From Cryomorphaceae bacterium (lineage in GTDB: Bacteria; Bacteroidota; Bacteroidia; Flavobacteriales_D; Sanyastnellaceae): a DNA stretch of 64,000 nucleotides. Both the position numbers and the translations under genes were made by a program. Below, piece after piece: positions 1-6,785 of this stretch. The DNA is taken from assembly GCA_016124575.1 (NCBI GenBank), contig WGNM01000011.1, forward strand, positions 1-64,000. The letters are read 5' to 3'. How positions within the stretch are numbered: the stretch's first letter is position 1; every line of letters begins with the position of its first letter. The notes beneath the pieces are model-generated. The model had not been told where the DNA came from and did no database searches. It saw only the letters and a list, made by a program, of their open reading frames with translations.

Positions 1-1
1 A

Positions 2-262
2 TCGGTAAAAACAAACGCCCACTTAGCTTATAATCAATCAATTGATAAAGGAAAGTCCAGCGAAAAGACCGCTGAATGGATCAAAAAAGTGCTTTTCAAT
101 TTGGAATGCAAGCTCAAGGGTGTGCATCATTTTGTGATGCCATATTACTTACAGCTCTATGTCGATGAATTTGCCTTTCGCTACAACCTGAGAGATGAAT
201 CTCAAACCTTCAAAATCGCGGTTCAAACCCTCATTCGATCCTTTGGGCACGATTGCGGATAA
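2..262 (+). pseudogene. IS1595-family (ISXO2-like) transposase, 3' end, cut by window start
   Basis: The frame opens at the window edge and runs 86 codons to a TAA at 260-262. The C-terminal part reads HHFVMPYYLQLYVDEFAFRY, which matches the end of the ISXO2-like DDE transposase domain (IS1595 family), where an H-x-x-V-S-x-K-Y-L-Q-x-Y-x-D-E-F-x-F-R-Y-N pattern is typical. Only the tail is visible, so it cannot be told whether the element is intact upstream. The conserved tail has no frameshift. Downstream, a 20-base stretch (270-289) ending in GGAAAGAGCC lies where a terminal inverted repeat would be expected, but the other end is outside the window. It sits just before the prs promoter. Confidence 0.8.
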
Positions 263-485
263 TCAACATTTGACTTAAGTGGAAAGAGCCAAGACCATTG
301 CCTTGACTCTCAACTAACTAATCAGATAACCTAAACCACTGATGTGGCTCATGCCTCAACCCCTTTTAGGGCAGGCATTCCGGCGGCTGCCGGAGATATT
401 CCGAAACAAATGTACAAGTTTCATTAGCTGAAAATCACATTAATCAACAAAAAACTTTCGTAATCTGCTGAAATAGTGTTGATTC
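263..485. other. intergenic, IS right flank
   Basis: No gene is seen. The stretch holds the presumed right end of the IS (about 270-289) and a GC-rich hairpin, CCGGC-GGCT-GCCGG, near 379-392. It then becomes AT-rich up to the prs promoter. Confidence 0.5.
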
Positions 486-517
486 TTTGATATTCAGGAG
501 GGAACTTCGTACCTTTG
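486..517 (+). promoter_or_regulatory. Bacteroidota-type promoter of prs
   Basis: TTTG (486-489), 20 bp, then TACCTTTG (510-517). This matches the TTTG/TAnnTTTG consensus of the Bacteroidota housekeeping sigma factor. Transcription should start near 522, giving a leader of about 16 nt before the ATG at 538. Confidence 0.75.
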
Positions 518-537
518 CACCCCATTTTTGGAGAGCA

Positions 538-1482
538 ATGACCAACAGCAACGTTAAAATATTCGCAGGTTCTGTTTCGGCTGCACTGGCTACCGCCATT
601 GCAGAGGAGTACGGAACGTCCCTTGGTGATGCAAACATTCAACGTTTTAGCGACGGTGAAATCCAAACCAGCATTGAAGAAACTGTGCGCGGTAAGGATG
701 TTATCATCATTCAAACGACAGTTCCACCCGCTGATAACCTGATGGAGTTGTTGTTGATGGTTGATGCCGCGAAACGTGCATCTGCACGTCGCATTGTAGC
801 TGTTATTCCATATTTCGGATATGCTCGTCAAGACCGCAAAGACAAGCCTCGTGTAGCAATAGGTGCCAAGTTGGTTGCCAATCTGCTAACAGCCGCTGGT
901 GTAGATCGTGTTATCACTATGGATCTGCATGCCGATCAAATTCAAGGGTTCTTCGAAGTGCCTGTTGATCACTTGTTTGGCTCAACTGTATTCCTACCTT
1001 ATCTAGAAAGCCTCGACAGATCAAACTTGATCATTGCAGCTCCTGACACCGGAGGAACCAAACGGGCGAATGCCTATGCCAAGTTCTTATCCGTTGACCT
1101 TGCTATTTGCTACAAACAACGAAAAGTGGCAAACCAAATCGAAAGCATGACCGTGATTGGTGATGTAGCCGGTAAAGATGTGGTGTTGGTTGATGATATG
1201 TGCGACACCGCTGGTACACTTACAAAAGCTGCCGACATGATGTTGGAGAATGGTGCCCGATCTGTCCGTGCCGTGTGCACGCACGCTGTATTGAGCGGAC
1301 CAGCCTACGAGCGCATCGCCAACTCATCACTAACAGAACTCATCGTTACCGATAGCATTCCTCTGAATCCTGATAAGCCGCAAGATAAAATTAAGGTGGT
1401 GACAATAGCACCGCTTTTTGCGCATATCATACGTTGTCTGACAAACAATGAATCAATTAGTTCACATTTTCTTATATCATAA
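538..1482 (+). CDS. prs: ribose-phosphate pyrophosphokinase
   Basis: Makes phosphoribosyl pyrophosphate (PRPP) from ribose 5-phosphate and ATP in the cytoplasm, feeding purine, pyrimidine, NAD, His and Trp synthesis. The 314-residue product has the usual family length. It carries the metal/phosphate segment MDLHADQIQGFFEVPVDHL and the PRPP-binding loop VVLVDDMCDTAGT. I chose the ATG at 538 because the protein then starts MTNSNVKIFAGS, as in homologues; the frame is open further upstream (TTG at 487), but that codon lies inside the promoter. The stop is 5 nt before rplY, so prs, rplY and pth probably form one transcript. PurF, another PRPP enzyme, is encoded 50 kb away in the same window. Confidence 0.97.
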   Translation: MTNSNVKIFAGSVSAALATAIAEEYGTSLGDANIQRFSDGEIQTSIEETVRGKDVIIIQTTVPPADNLMELLLMVDAAKRASARRIVAVIPYFGYARQDRKDKPRVAIGAKLVANLLTAAGVDRVITMDLHADQIQGFFEVPVDHLFGSTVFLPYLESLDRSNLIIAAPDTGGTKRANAYAKFLSVDLAICYKQRKVANQIESMTVIGDVAGKDVVLVDDMCDTAGTLTKAADMMLENGARSVRAVCTHAVLSGPAYERIANSSLTELIVTDSIPLNPDKPQDKIKVVTIAPLFAHIIRCLTNNESISSHFLIS

Positions 1483-1487
1483 ACAAC

Positions 1488-2069
1488 ATGAAAAAAGCAT
1501 CATTGAGCGGCTCTCTGCGTGAGAGCGTAGGGAAAAAAGATGCCAAGATCCTTCGCGACACAGACCGTATCCCGGCTGTTATGTACGGTGGTGAAAAGCA
1601 AGTTCCCTTTTCAATTGCAAAACTTGCAATGGAGAAATTGGTTTACAACCCAGATGTGTTCTGGATCAACCTTGATGTAAGCGGGGAGAAATACAACGCT
1701 ATCATTAAAGACATTCAGTACCACCCGGTATCGGATGCTATCATTCACGTGGATTTCTTGCAACTTTTCGATGATAAGTTGGTAAGCGTAAAATTGCCAG
1801 TTCGTGCGAGCGGAAACTCTCCAGGTGTGCGTAATGGTGGACGTTTGGCACTTAACCACCGTCACTTGACTGTTCGCGGACTTCCGGGCAAACTTCCTGA
1901 GTTTATCGGTGTAGACATTTCGAAGTTGGAAATCGGTGACGTTGCGCGTGTGCGCGATATCAAAACCGCTGACTATGATTTGCTACAAGCGGATGCTGAC
2001 GTTGTAGTTGCTGTGAAACGTACGCGTGCTGCTATGGCTGCCGCTGCTGCTGCTGCTGCTTCGAAATAA
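1488..2069 (+). CDS. rplY: 50S ribosomal protein L25/general stress protein Ctc
   Basis: 5S-rRNA-binding protein of the large ribosomal subunit, in the long Ctc/TL5 form: an N-terminal L25 beta-barrel (about residues 1-92, including R-x-P-A-V-M-Y-G-G) followed by a C-terminal TL5 domain (about 98-180, with RNGGRLALNHRHLTVRG). The 193-residue length fits the two-domain type. The protein ends in an alanine run, AAMAAAAAAAASK, a low-complexity tail common in Bacteroidota L25. It lies between prs and pth; this prs-ctc-pth order is widespread in bacteria and supports the calls on both sides. Confidence 0.95.
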   Translation: MKKASLSGSLRESVGKKDAKILRDTDRIPAVMYGGEKQVPFSIAKLAMEKLVYNPDVFWINLDVSGEKYNAIIKDIQYHPVSDAIIHVDFLQLFDDKLVSVKLPVRASGNSPGVRNGGRLALNHRHLTVRGLPGKLPEFIGVDISKLEIGDVARVRDIKTADYDLLQADADVVVAVKRTRAAMAAAAAAAASK

Positions 2070-2074
2070 GCATT

Positions 2075-2638
2075 ATGAAATACCTGATTGCAGGACTCGG
2101 AAACCCTGGTGCAGAGTACCAAGGAACGAGACACAATATAGGATTTGAAGTATTGGATGCCCTCGCCGGGGCGTCCAATATTTCTTTTAAGGCAGACCGT
2201 TATGCCGATCTCGCAACGCTCAAACACAAGGGAAAGACAATTATTCTCATCAAGCCTTCTACGTACATGAACTTGAGCGGAAAAGCACTGCGATACTGGG
2301 TCGACAAAGAAAAAATTCCTCTCGAAAACATTCTGGTAGTTACCGACGACCTCGCCCTGCCTTTCGGAACTTTGCGCATGCGTGGCAAAGGGAGCGACGG
2401 CGGACACAATGGCTTAAAGTCGATTCAAGAATTGCTTCAATCTACAAACTACGCACGCTTGCGTTTCGGTATTGGAAGCGAATTCTCCAAAGGACATCAA
2501 GTAAATTATGTTTTGGGGAAATGGGATGAAAATGAGTCGGCCAAAGTAAAAGAACGTGTAGCACGAACAGGTGAAATGGTGCTTTCTTTTTGTACTGCCG
2601 GACTTGCCAATACGATGAATCAGTTCAATAAAACTTGA
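2075..2638 (+). CDS. pth: peptidyl-tRNA hydrolase
   Basis: Releases peptides from peptidyl-tRNAs that drop off the ribosome. The 187-residue product has the standard Pth length. The N-terminus AGLGNPGAEYQGTRHNIGFE contains the catalytic His20. The other family signatures follow: KPSTYMNLSG with the substrate-binding Asn, VVTDDLALPFG with the catalytic Asp, and GSDGGHNGLKSI. The ATG is 5 nt after the rplY stop, so it is translated from the same message. The following gene is convergent, with its stop 7 nt beyond this one, and no strong hairpin lies between them. Confidence 0.96.
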   Translation: MKYLIAGLGNPGAEYQGTRHNIGFEVLDALAGASNISFKADRYADLATLKHKGKTIILIKPSTYMNLSGKALRYWVDKEKIPLENILVVTDDLALPFGTLRMRGKGSDGGHNGLKSIQELLQSTNYARLRFGIGSEFSKGHQVNYVLGKWDENESAKVKERVARTGEMVLSFCTAGLANTMNQFNKT

Positions 2639-2644
2639 TCTGAG

Positions 2645-3829
2645 TTAGCGATTTCGAGAGATCTCCAATTTACCGAGCTTCAGATTAAAGTGAGTCCCTG
2701 TTTCTTTGTTCGATGGCTGAATCTTAATCGCGCCATCTGTCCCTTTTTCAATCTTGTCAACAGCTTTTTCTACCAAAGCCACAGCTACTGGTTCGGTTGG
2801 TTCTACCTTTAATATATCTCTCTGAGCTCGCTCTTTCACATATTCAGTAAGCGTCTGGAATTCGGCTGGTTGTGCTTTCGGAGATTCTGCATACAACATG
2901 GCGTCGCGCGCTTCGATATCGTCAGCATGTAACAGTTTACGCCCTGTTTCAGCCTGCTCTATGCTGCCAATTTGCTTTATTCCTAGCACTGCGATTCTTT
3001 CTCTTTCGACCGCTGGCTCTGGCTTATTATCTTTACTGATTGTTCCTGATACAAATTGGAAAACAGGGGCTTCTTCCTTCACAGCAATTGCTGCTGTGTC
3101 TTCTATTCCTGATTCAACAACTGGCAATGGTCTTGAAATAGGCACATGAGCAAAATCTTCTATGCTGCTTCCTTGTTCCTGAGCCTCAGGCCATGCAAGT
3201 ATGCAAATGAAAATAGCCGCAATTGAGGCGGCTGCAAAAGCCACTCTTCTGAACAAAGGCACTACTTTGGCCTCTTGCATCAAAACAGTCTTGTTTCCGA
3301 AAGCTACTGTTTGTGCCTTCAATCGAATAGATCGATAGCTTGTAATTTCAGCATGCATGTGTGCCGATGCCTTTGCACTAACAATGTGATCACTAAGATC
3401 TCCCTCTGCTAAAGCTGCTTTCCATTCTTCAATTGTTGTAATCTCGGCTGGTATACGCAATGACGCGTAATGGCCGAAAGAAACAGCTGGTGCCGCCACC
3501 TTGGTGCGCTGTATAAGTTGCCATTGCGCGGCGACTTCTTGATTCGAAAAGTCAAGTTTCGCTACTTCTGGTTCATAATCGCCTTCGAGCTTGGCAATCA
3601 ACAATGTATCGAGATCGGAAGCGAGGTGCTTCTCGGTTTTTAACAAGGATGCCCAATCTGAAGAAGCTTCAGAAAACACGGGTATAGGGTCGAGTGGAAT
3701 ATCAAATTCCGCATTCAAATCTGGATTCGCCTCTAAAAACGCGAAAAGCTCAGCTTGTTGATCAGCAGAAAAGACACCCTCTGCAAAATCAAGCAAATAC
3801 GCTTCGTAATTTTCACGTGTAATCTTCAT
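2645..3829 (-). CDS. membrane anti-sigma-like protein
   Basis: 394 residues with one predicted transmembrane helix (about 194-213, VAFAAASIAAIFICILAW). The N-terminal cytoplasmic part begins MKITRENYEAYLLDFAEG and is acidic, like the short N-termini of Bacteroidota anti-sigma factors that start with a 'YE.yLLDyaEG' segment. The part beyond the membrane (about 215-394) is charged and low in complexity, with no domain I recognise. It overlaps the upstream ECF sigma gene by 4 nt (ATGA), so the two are translationally coupled. I infer that it holds the sigma factor at the membrane; no FecR signature is obvious and the signal is unknown. Confidence 0.65.
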   Translation of the reverse strand: MKITRENYEAYLLDFAEGVFSADQQAELFAFLEANPDLNAEFDIPLDPIPVFSEASSDWASLLKTEKHLASDLDTLLIAKLEGDYEPEVAKLDFSNQEVAAQWQLIQRTKVAAPAVSFGHYASLRIPAEITTIEEWKAALAEGDLSDHIVSAKASAHMHAEITSYRSIRLKAQTVAFGNKTVLMQEAKVVPLFRRVAFAAASIAAIFICILAWPEAQEQGSSIEDFAHVPISRPLPVVESGIEDTAAIAVKEEAPVFQFVSGTISKDNKPEPAVERERIAVLGIKQIGSIEQAETGRKLLHADDIEARDAMLYAESPKAQPAEFQTLTEYVKERAQRDILKVEPTEPVAVALVEKAVDKIEKGTDGAIKIQPSNKETGTHFNLKLGKLEISRNR

Positions 3830-4332
3830 AAAACCAAATCTATACTTACTAAATACTCCTTTAATGTGACGCGAGCCCGGTAGATGTACACTTTCACTTG
3901 CGACTCATTCAAATTGGTAATCTCACCAATCTCCTGATAACTGTACCCTTCATAATCGCGCAACATAATCACCGATCGCTGAATCTCGGGCAATCGACTC
4001 AACGCTTCTTGCAATATCTCTTGCAGGTCAGGACTTTGGTCTTTCGAAACACCCATCGACGATTCAGGAACCTTCTCAAAATCTGCGTTGCGCTTCTCTC
4101 TTCGAATCCAATCAATCATGGTGTGATAGCCTGTAGTAAACAGGTACGACTTCGCTTTTAAAAAGCTAACGTCTTCAACCTTGATCCATAACTTGGTGAA
4201 TGTCTCTTGTACGATATCGCGCGACTGCTCCTCATCCCGCAAGTTCTTCAAAATGAACCGGAACAAGTTATCGGCAAAATTCTCGACACACTGATTGTAT
4301 TCACTAACCGTCATGTTGTACGGATTTGTCAT
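3826..4332 (-). CDS. ECF-type RNA polymerase sigma factor
   Basis: 168 residues with the two ECF domains: region 2 (about 15-80, FRFILKNLRDEEQSRDIVQE and TKLW, then a region 2.4 helix with DWIRREKR) and region 4 (about 105-160, LPEIQRSVIMLRDYEGYSYQ, then EIGEITNLNESQVKVYIYRAR). No region 3 is present, as expected for ECF factors. The ATG at 4332 has a possible -7 box on its own strand (TATCTTCG at 4347-4354). It is followed with a 4-nt overlap by the membrane anti-sigma-like gene, the usual arrangement for a surface-signalling pair. Confidence 0.92.
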   Translation of the reverse strand: MTNPYNMTVSEYNQCVENFADNLFRFILKNLRDEEQSRDIVQETFTKLWIKVEDVSFLKAKSYLFTTGYHTMIDWIRREKRNADFEKVPESSMGVSKDQSPDLQEILQEALSRLPEIQRSVIMLRDYEGYSYQEIGEITNLNESQVKVYIYRARVTLKEYLVSIDLVL

Positions 4333-4401
4333 GAGACGCCCTCGAACGAAGATAAGTTACAATGATTCAGGAAATATATCGTCCTGAAAGTTTCAGACAA
4401 G

Positions 4402-4426
4402 AAAAAGCCCCGAGTATTCGGGGCTT
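4402..4426 (-). terminator. rho-independent terminator after the yicC-gmk-nadD run
   Basis: A 9-bp stem (AAGCCCCGA at 4405-4413 pairing with TCGGGGCTT at 4418-4426) with a 4-nt loop. On the minus strand it is followed by a T run, so it ends transcription arriving from the 48-codon gene. Confidence 0.8.
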
Positions 4427-4453
4427 CGCACATAGTTTGAAGTATGTGTTAGA

Positions 4454-4600
4454 TTAATGGGTAGTTGTTATTTGGATGAGTTGCATTCTTACATCATCGA
4501 CTTCTCGCAGTTTTGCTAGGTAAGCACTGATGTTACCCATTTGCATTAGCTCGATTGCTTGGCGCTTTAAGCGCATATATTGTTCTTTAAGTTCTTTCAT
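4454..4600 (-). CDS. small conserved-type protein, 48 aa
   Basis: 48 codons from the ATG at 4598-4600. The product begins MKELKEQYMRLKRQAIELMQ and ends in ITTTH. It is a helix-rich, charged peptide with a QAIELMQMGNISAYLAKL core; it resembles short unannotated proteins I associate with Bacteroidota genomes, but I cannot name a family. The frame is open upstream into nadD, yet this internal ATG gives a compact protein and avoids overlapping nadD. It is 70 nt downstream of nadD on the same strand and directly before a strong terminator, so it is probably the last gene of the yicC operon. Confidence 0.65.
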   Translation of the reverse strand: MKELKEQYMRLKRQAIELMQMGNISAYLAKLREVDDVRMQLIQITTTH

Positions 4601-4670
4601 GGCTATTGGTATTAAATTAAACCTGAAACCAGATATGCAACTGGTGTGCCAAAACTTAAAAAACAAAAAC

Positions 4671-5264
4671 TTACTCGTATAAGTAGTTGTTACTGATGTA
4701 GTTAATGACTTTGTCTGGCACGAGGTAGCGGATATCCTTCTGTTCCGAAATGGCATTTCTCAAGAATGTAGATGAAATGCGTATCATTGGCGCGTCGCAT
4801 AGGTTCACACGCGAATGATCGAGAACAGCACCTTCGTTATCGGCTGTTTCGCCTTCTGTTAATGCCCTTGGATAGACCATAATGTCGTAATCAGATAATA
4901 TGCGCTCGTACGATTTCCATTTATCGAGATTGCGGAGGTTATCTTCTCCCATAATCAGTGAAAAAATGAAATCCGGAAACTCGGATTTTAATGCGTCGAG
5001 GGTATCGATCGTGAAATTCGGTTGTGGGAGTCCGAACTCGACATCACTGGCCTTCAAATGATTGTTATCCATTACAGCCAACCGCACCATTTGCATACGG
5101 TGCTCATCGGGAAGCAATCCGTCGCGACTTTTTAATGGATTGTGGGGAGTAACAACCAACCAAACCTCATCCAACCCCGTGTGGGTTGCCATAAAATTCG
5201 CAATGACGAGGTGTCCGATATGGATGGGATTAAATGTCCCGAAATACAATCCAACTTTCTTCAA
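4671..5264 (-). CDS. nadD: nicotinate-nucleotide adenylyltransferase
   Basis: Adenylates nicotinate mononucleotide to deamido-NAD in NAD synthesis. The 197-residue product shows the nucleotidyltransferase signature at its start (GLYFGTFNPIHIGHL, containing the GxFxPxHxGH motif) and the C-terminal ISSTFLRNAI motif that contacts the nucleotide. VTPHNPLKSRDGLLP is the family's substrate-loop segment. Its ATG overlaps the gmk stop by 4 nt (ATGA), implying coupled translation. Length and motifs are normal. Confidence 0.96.
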   Translation of the reverse strand: MKKVGLYFGTFNPIHIGHLVIANFMATHTGLDEVWLVVTPHNPLKSRDGLLPDEHRMQMVRLAVMDNNHLKASDVEFGLPQPNFTIDTLDALKSEFPDFIFSLIMGEDNLRNLDKWKSYERILSDYDIMVYPRALTEGETADNEGAVLDHSRVNLCDAPMIRISSTFLRNAISEQKDIRYLVPDKVINYISNNYLYE

Positions 5265-5842
5265 GAGTTCAAAAATTCTGTAACGACTTCCGCGGCTTCT
5301 GCTTTCGCGTCGTCTAGGTCGTCGTTGATGATGATAACGTCAAAATACGATTCGAAGGTGAGCTCAAGAGCGGCCTTGTCGAGTCGCTTCATTATCGATG
5401 CTTCAGATTCAGTACCCCTGGTTCTCAATCGCTCTTCGAGGGCCTTTATTGATGGTGGTTGAACGAAAACAGCAAGGGCTTGCTCTTTGAATATGGATTT
5501 CAGGTTTTTGCCTCCAACCACATCAACATCGAAAACAACATGCTTGCCTAACTGCCAAATACGTTCTATCTCGCTTTTTAATGTCCCGTAAAACTGTTCG
5601 CTATAAACTTCTTCCCATTCTACAAAATCGCCTGAACTGATTTTATTCTTGAAGTCTCCAACAGATAAAAAATAATATGCTTCACCATCTTTTTCTCCAT
5701 TTCGTGGAGATCTACTGGTGGCTGAAACTGAAAATTCTAGTCCGAGATTCAAACCCAACAAATGACGCACTATGGTCGTCTTCCCAGCTCCTGAGGGCGC
5801 AGAGAAAATGACACACTTTCCGATGAAATTGTTAGAGGACAT
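5261..5842 (-). CDS. gmk: guanylate kinase
   Basis: Phosphorylates GMP to GDP. The 193-residue protein has the P-loop FSAPSGAGKTTIVRHLL near residues 13-29, the GMP-binding segment SVSATSRSPRNGEKDGEAYY, and the lid-like ALEERLRTRGTESEASIMKR. This is full length for the family. Its start overlaps the 3' end of yicC by 11 nt and its stop overlaps the start of nadD by 4 nt. A yicC-gmk neighbourhood is common in many bacteria. Confidence 0.97.
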   Translation of the reverse strand: MSSNNFIGKCVIFSAPSGAGKTTIVRHLLGLNLGLEFSVSATSRSPRNGEKDGEAYYFLSVGDFKNKISSGDFVEWEEVYSEQFYGTLKSEIERIWQLGKHVVFDVDVVGGKNLKSIFKEQALAVFVQPPSIKALEERLRTRGTESEASIMKRLDKAALELTFESYFDVIIINDDLDDAKAEAAEVVTEFLNS

Positions 5843-6704
5843 TGAGTAATTGCTCTTTTATCTTTTCCAACTCATCTTTCATCTGCACTACCACGCGTTG
5901 CATGTCTGAGTCGTTGGCTTTCGACCCGAGGGTATTGATCTCTCGTCCGATTTCCTGAGCTATAAACCCTAACTTCTTGCCCTGTCCGGCATTCGATGCA
6001 AGTATCTCAAGAAAGTAGTTACAGTTGGCAATCAAGCGGCTGCGCTCTTCGGCGACATCAATTTTCTCAATGTAATAGATGAGTTCTTGTTCAAAACGAT
6101 TGCGGTCTATTTTGTCTACCTCAACTACTTCTTCAAGATTCTGATTGATGCGCTCTTTTATTTTCTCAATGCGGGCATTTGCTAAGCCATCAAGATTTGC
6201 TTCCATGCTCAAAATCTCTTTGATGCGCATTTCGAAGTCTGAAGCCAAGCCTGCACCTTCCTGGTTTCTGTAACTATCGAACATATCGGCTGCACCATAA
6301 ACCAATTTCATAACAGCGTTCCATTCTTCAGCATCAAGTTCTTCGCGGTCTGGCTTGAGTGCGTCAGGAATGCGCATGAGCAGCGACATAAAATCGGTGT
6401 CTTTCTGACCTATCTCATCAGCAATTAGCTTCAAGTCTTGGTAATAGGCCATCATGATCGATTTGTTGAGGTTGACCTTTTTCTCGGCTACTTCAGCTTC
6501 GTAGTATATCGATAAGTCTACTTTACCACGCGCTACGCGCTCTGTTAGCCATGTCCGCAATTCCATTTCTTTCTCTTTGTAAAGAGAGGGCATGCGCACG
6601 CCGAGGTCGAACTGTTTGCTGTTAAGAGAACGGAGCTCAACAGTAAATTTGCGGTTTCCCACAATGCCTTCGGCTTTTCCGTAGCCGGTCATCGATCTTA
6701 TCAT
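5832..6704 (-). CDS. yicC: YicC/YloC-family endoribonuclease
   Basis: 290 residues with the typical MIRSMTGYGKAEG start of YicC_N (about 1-155) and a C-terminal DUF1732 domain (about 205-290) that includes QGKKLGFIAQEIGREINTLG and SKANDSDMQRVVVQMKDELE, the most conserved stretch of the family. YicC/YloC proteins are hexameric or trimeric ribonucleases linked to RNA decay and stationary-phase fitness. It is the first gene of a yicC-gmk-nadD-small-protein run on the minus strand. The promoter box ends only 5 nt before the ATG, so the message is probably leaderless. Confidence 0.93.
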   Translation of the reverse strand: MIRSMTGYGKAEGIVGNRKFTVELRSLNSKQFDLGVRMPSLYKEKEMELRTWLTERVARGKVDLSIYYEAEVAEKKVNLNKSIMMAYYQDLKLIADEIGQKDTDFMSLLMRIPDALKPDREELDAEEWNAVMKLVYGAADMFDSYRNQEGAGLASDFEMRIKEILSMEANLDGLANARIEKIKERINQNLEEVVEVDKIDRNRFEQELIYYIEKIDVAEERSRLIANCNYFLEILASNAGQGKKLGFIAQEIGREINTLGSKANDSDMQRVVVQMKDELEKIKEQLLNVL

Positions 6705-6709
6705 GAAAA

Positions 6710-6717
6710 CAAAAGTA
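6710..6717 (-). promoter_or_regulatory. -7 box of the yicC operon
   Basis: Read on the minus strand this is TACTTTTG, matching TAnnTTTG. It ends 5 nt before the yicC ATG (first base 6704). A -33 element is not clear. Confidence 0.6.
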
Positions 6718-6740
6718 ACACATCGCAGCGAGAGGGTAAT

Positions 6741-6766
6741 AAAAAAGGGGGACGATTGCCCCCCTT
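6741..6766 (-). terminator. terminator of the repeat-rich secreted protein gene
   Basis: A G5/C5 stem extended by A-T pairs (6745-6751 with 6760-6766), followed on the minus strand by a run of six T. It lies 20 nt past the stop codon of the 1128-residue gene. Confidence 0.75.
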
Positions 6767-6785
6767 CTTTTTAGTTTCGAAAAGT

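Noticed and set aside
379-392. Hairpin CCGGC-GGCT-GCCGG as a terminator
   Set aside because: The stem is short and no T run follows on either strand.
1973-2407. 144-codon minus-strand frame overlapping rplY and pth
   Set aside because: An antisense shadow of the Ala-rich rplY tail and of pth; the plus-strand genes are unambiguous.
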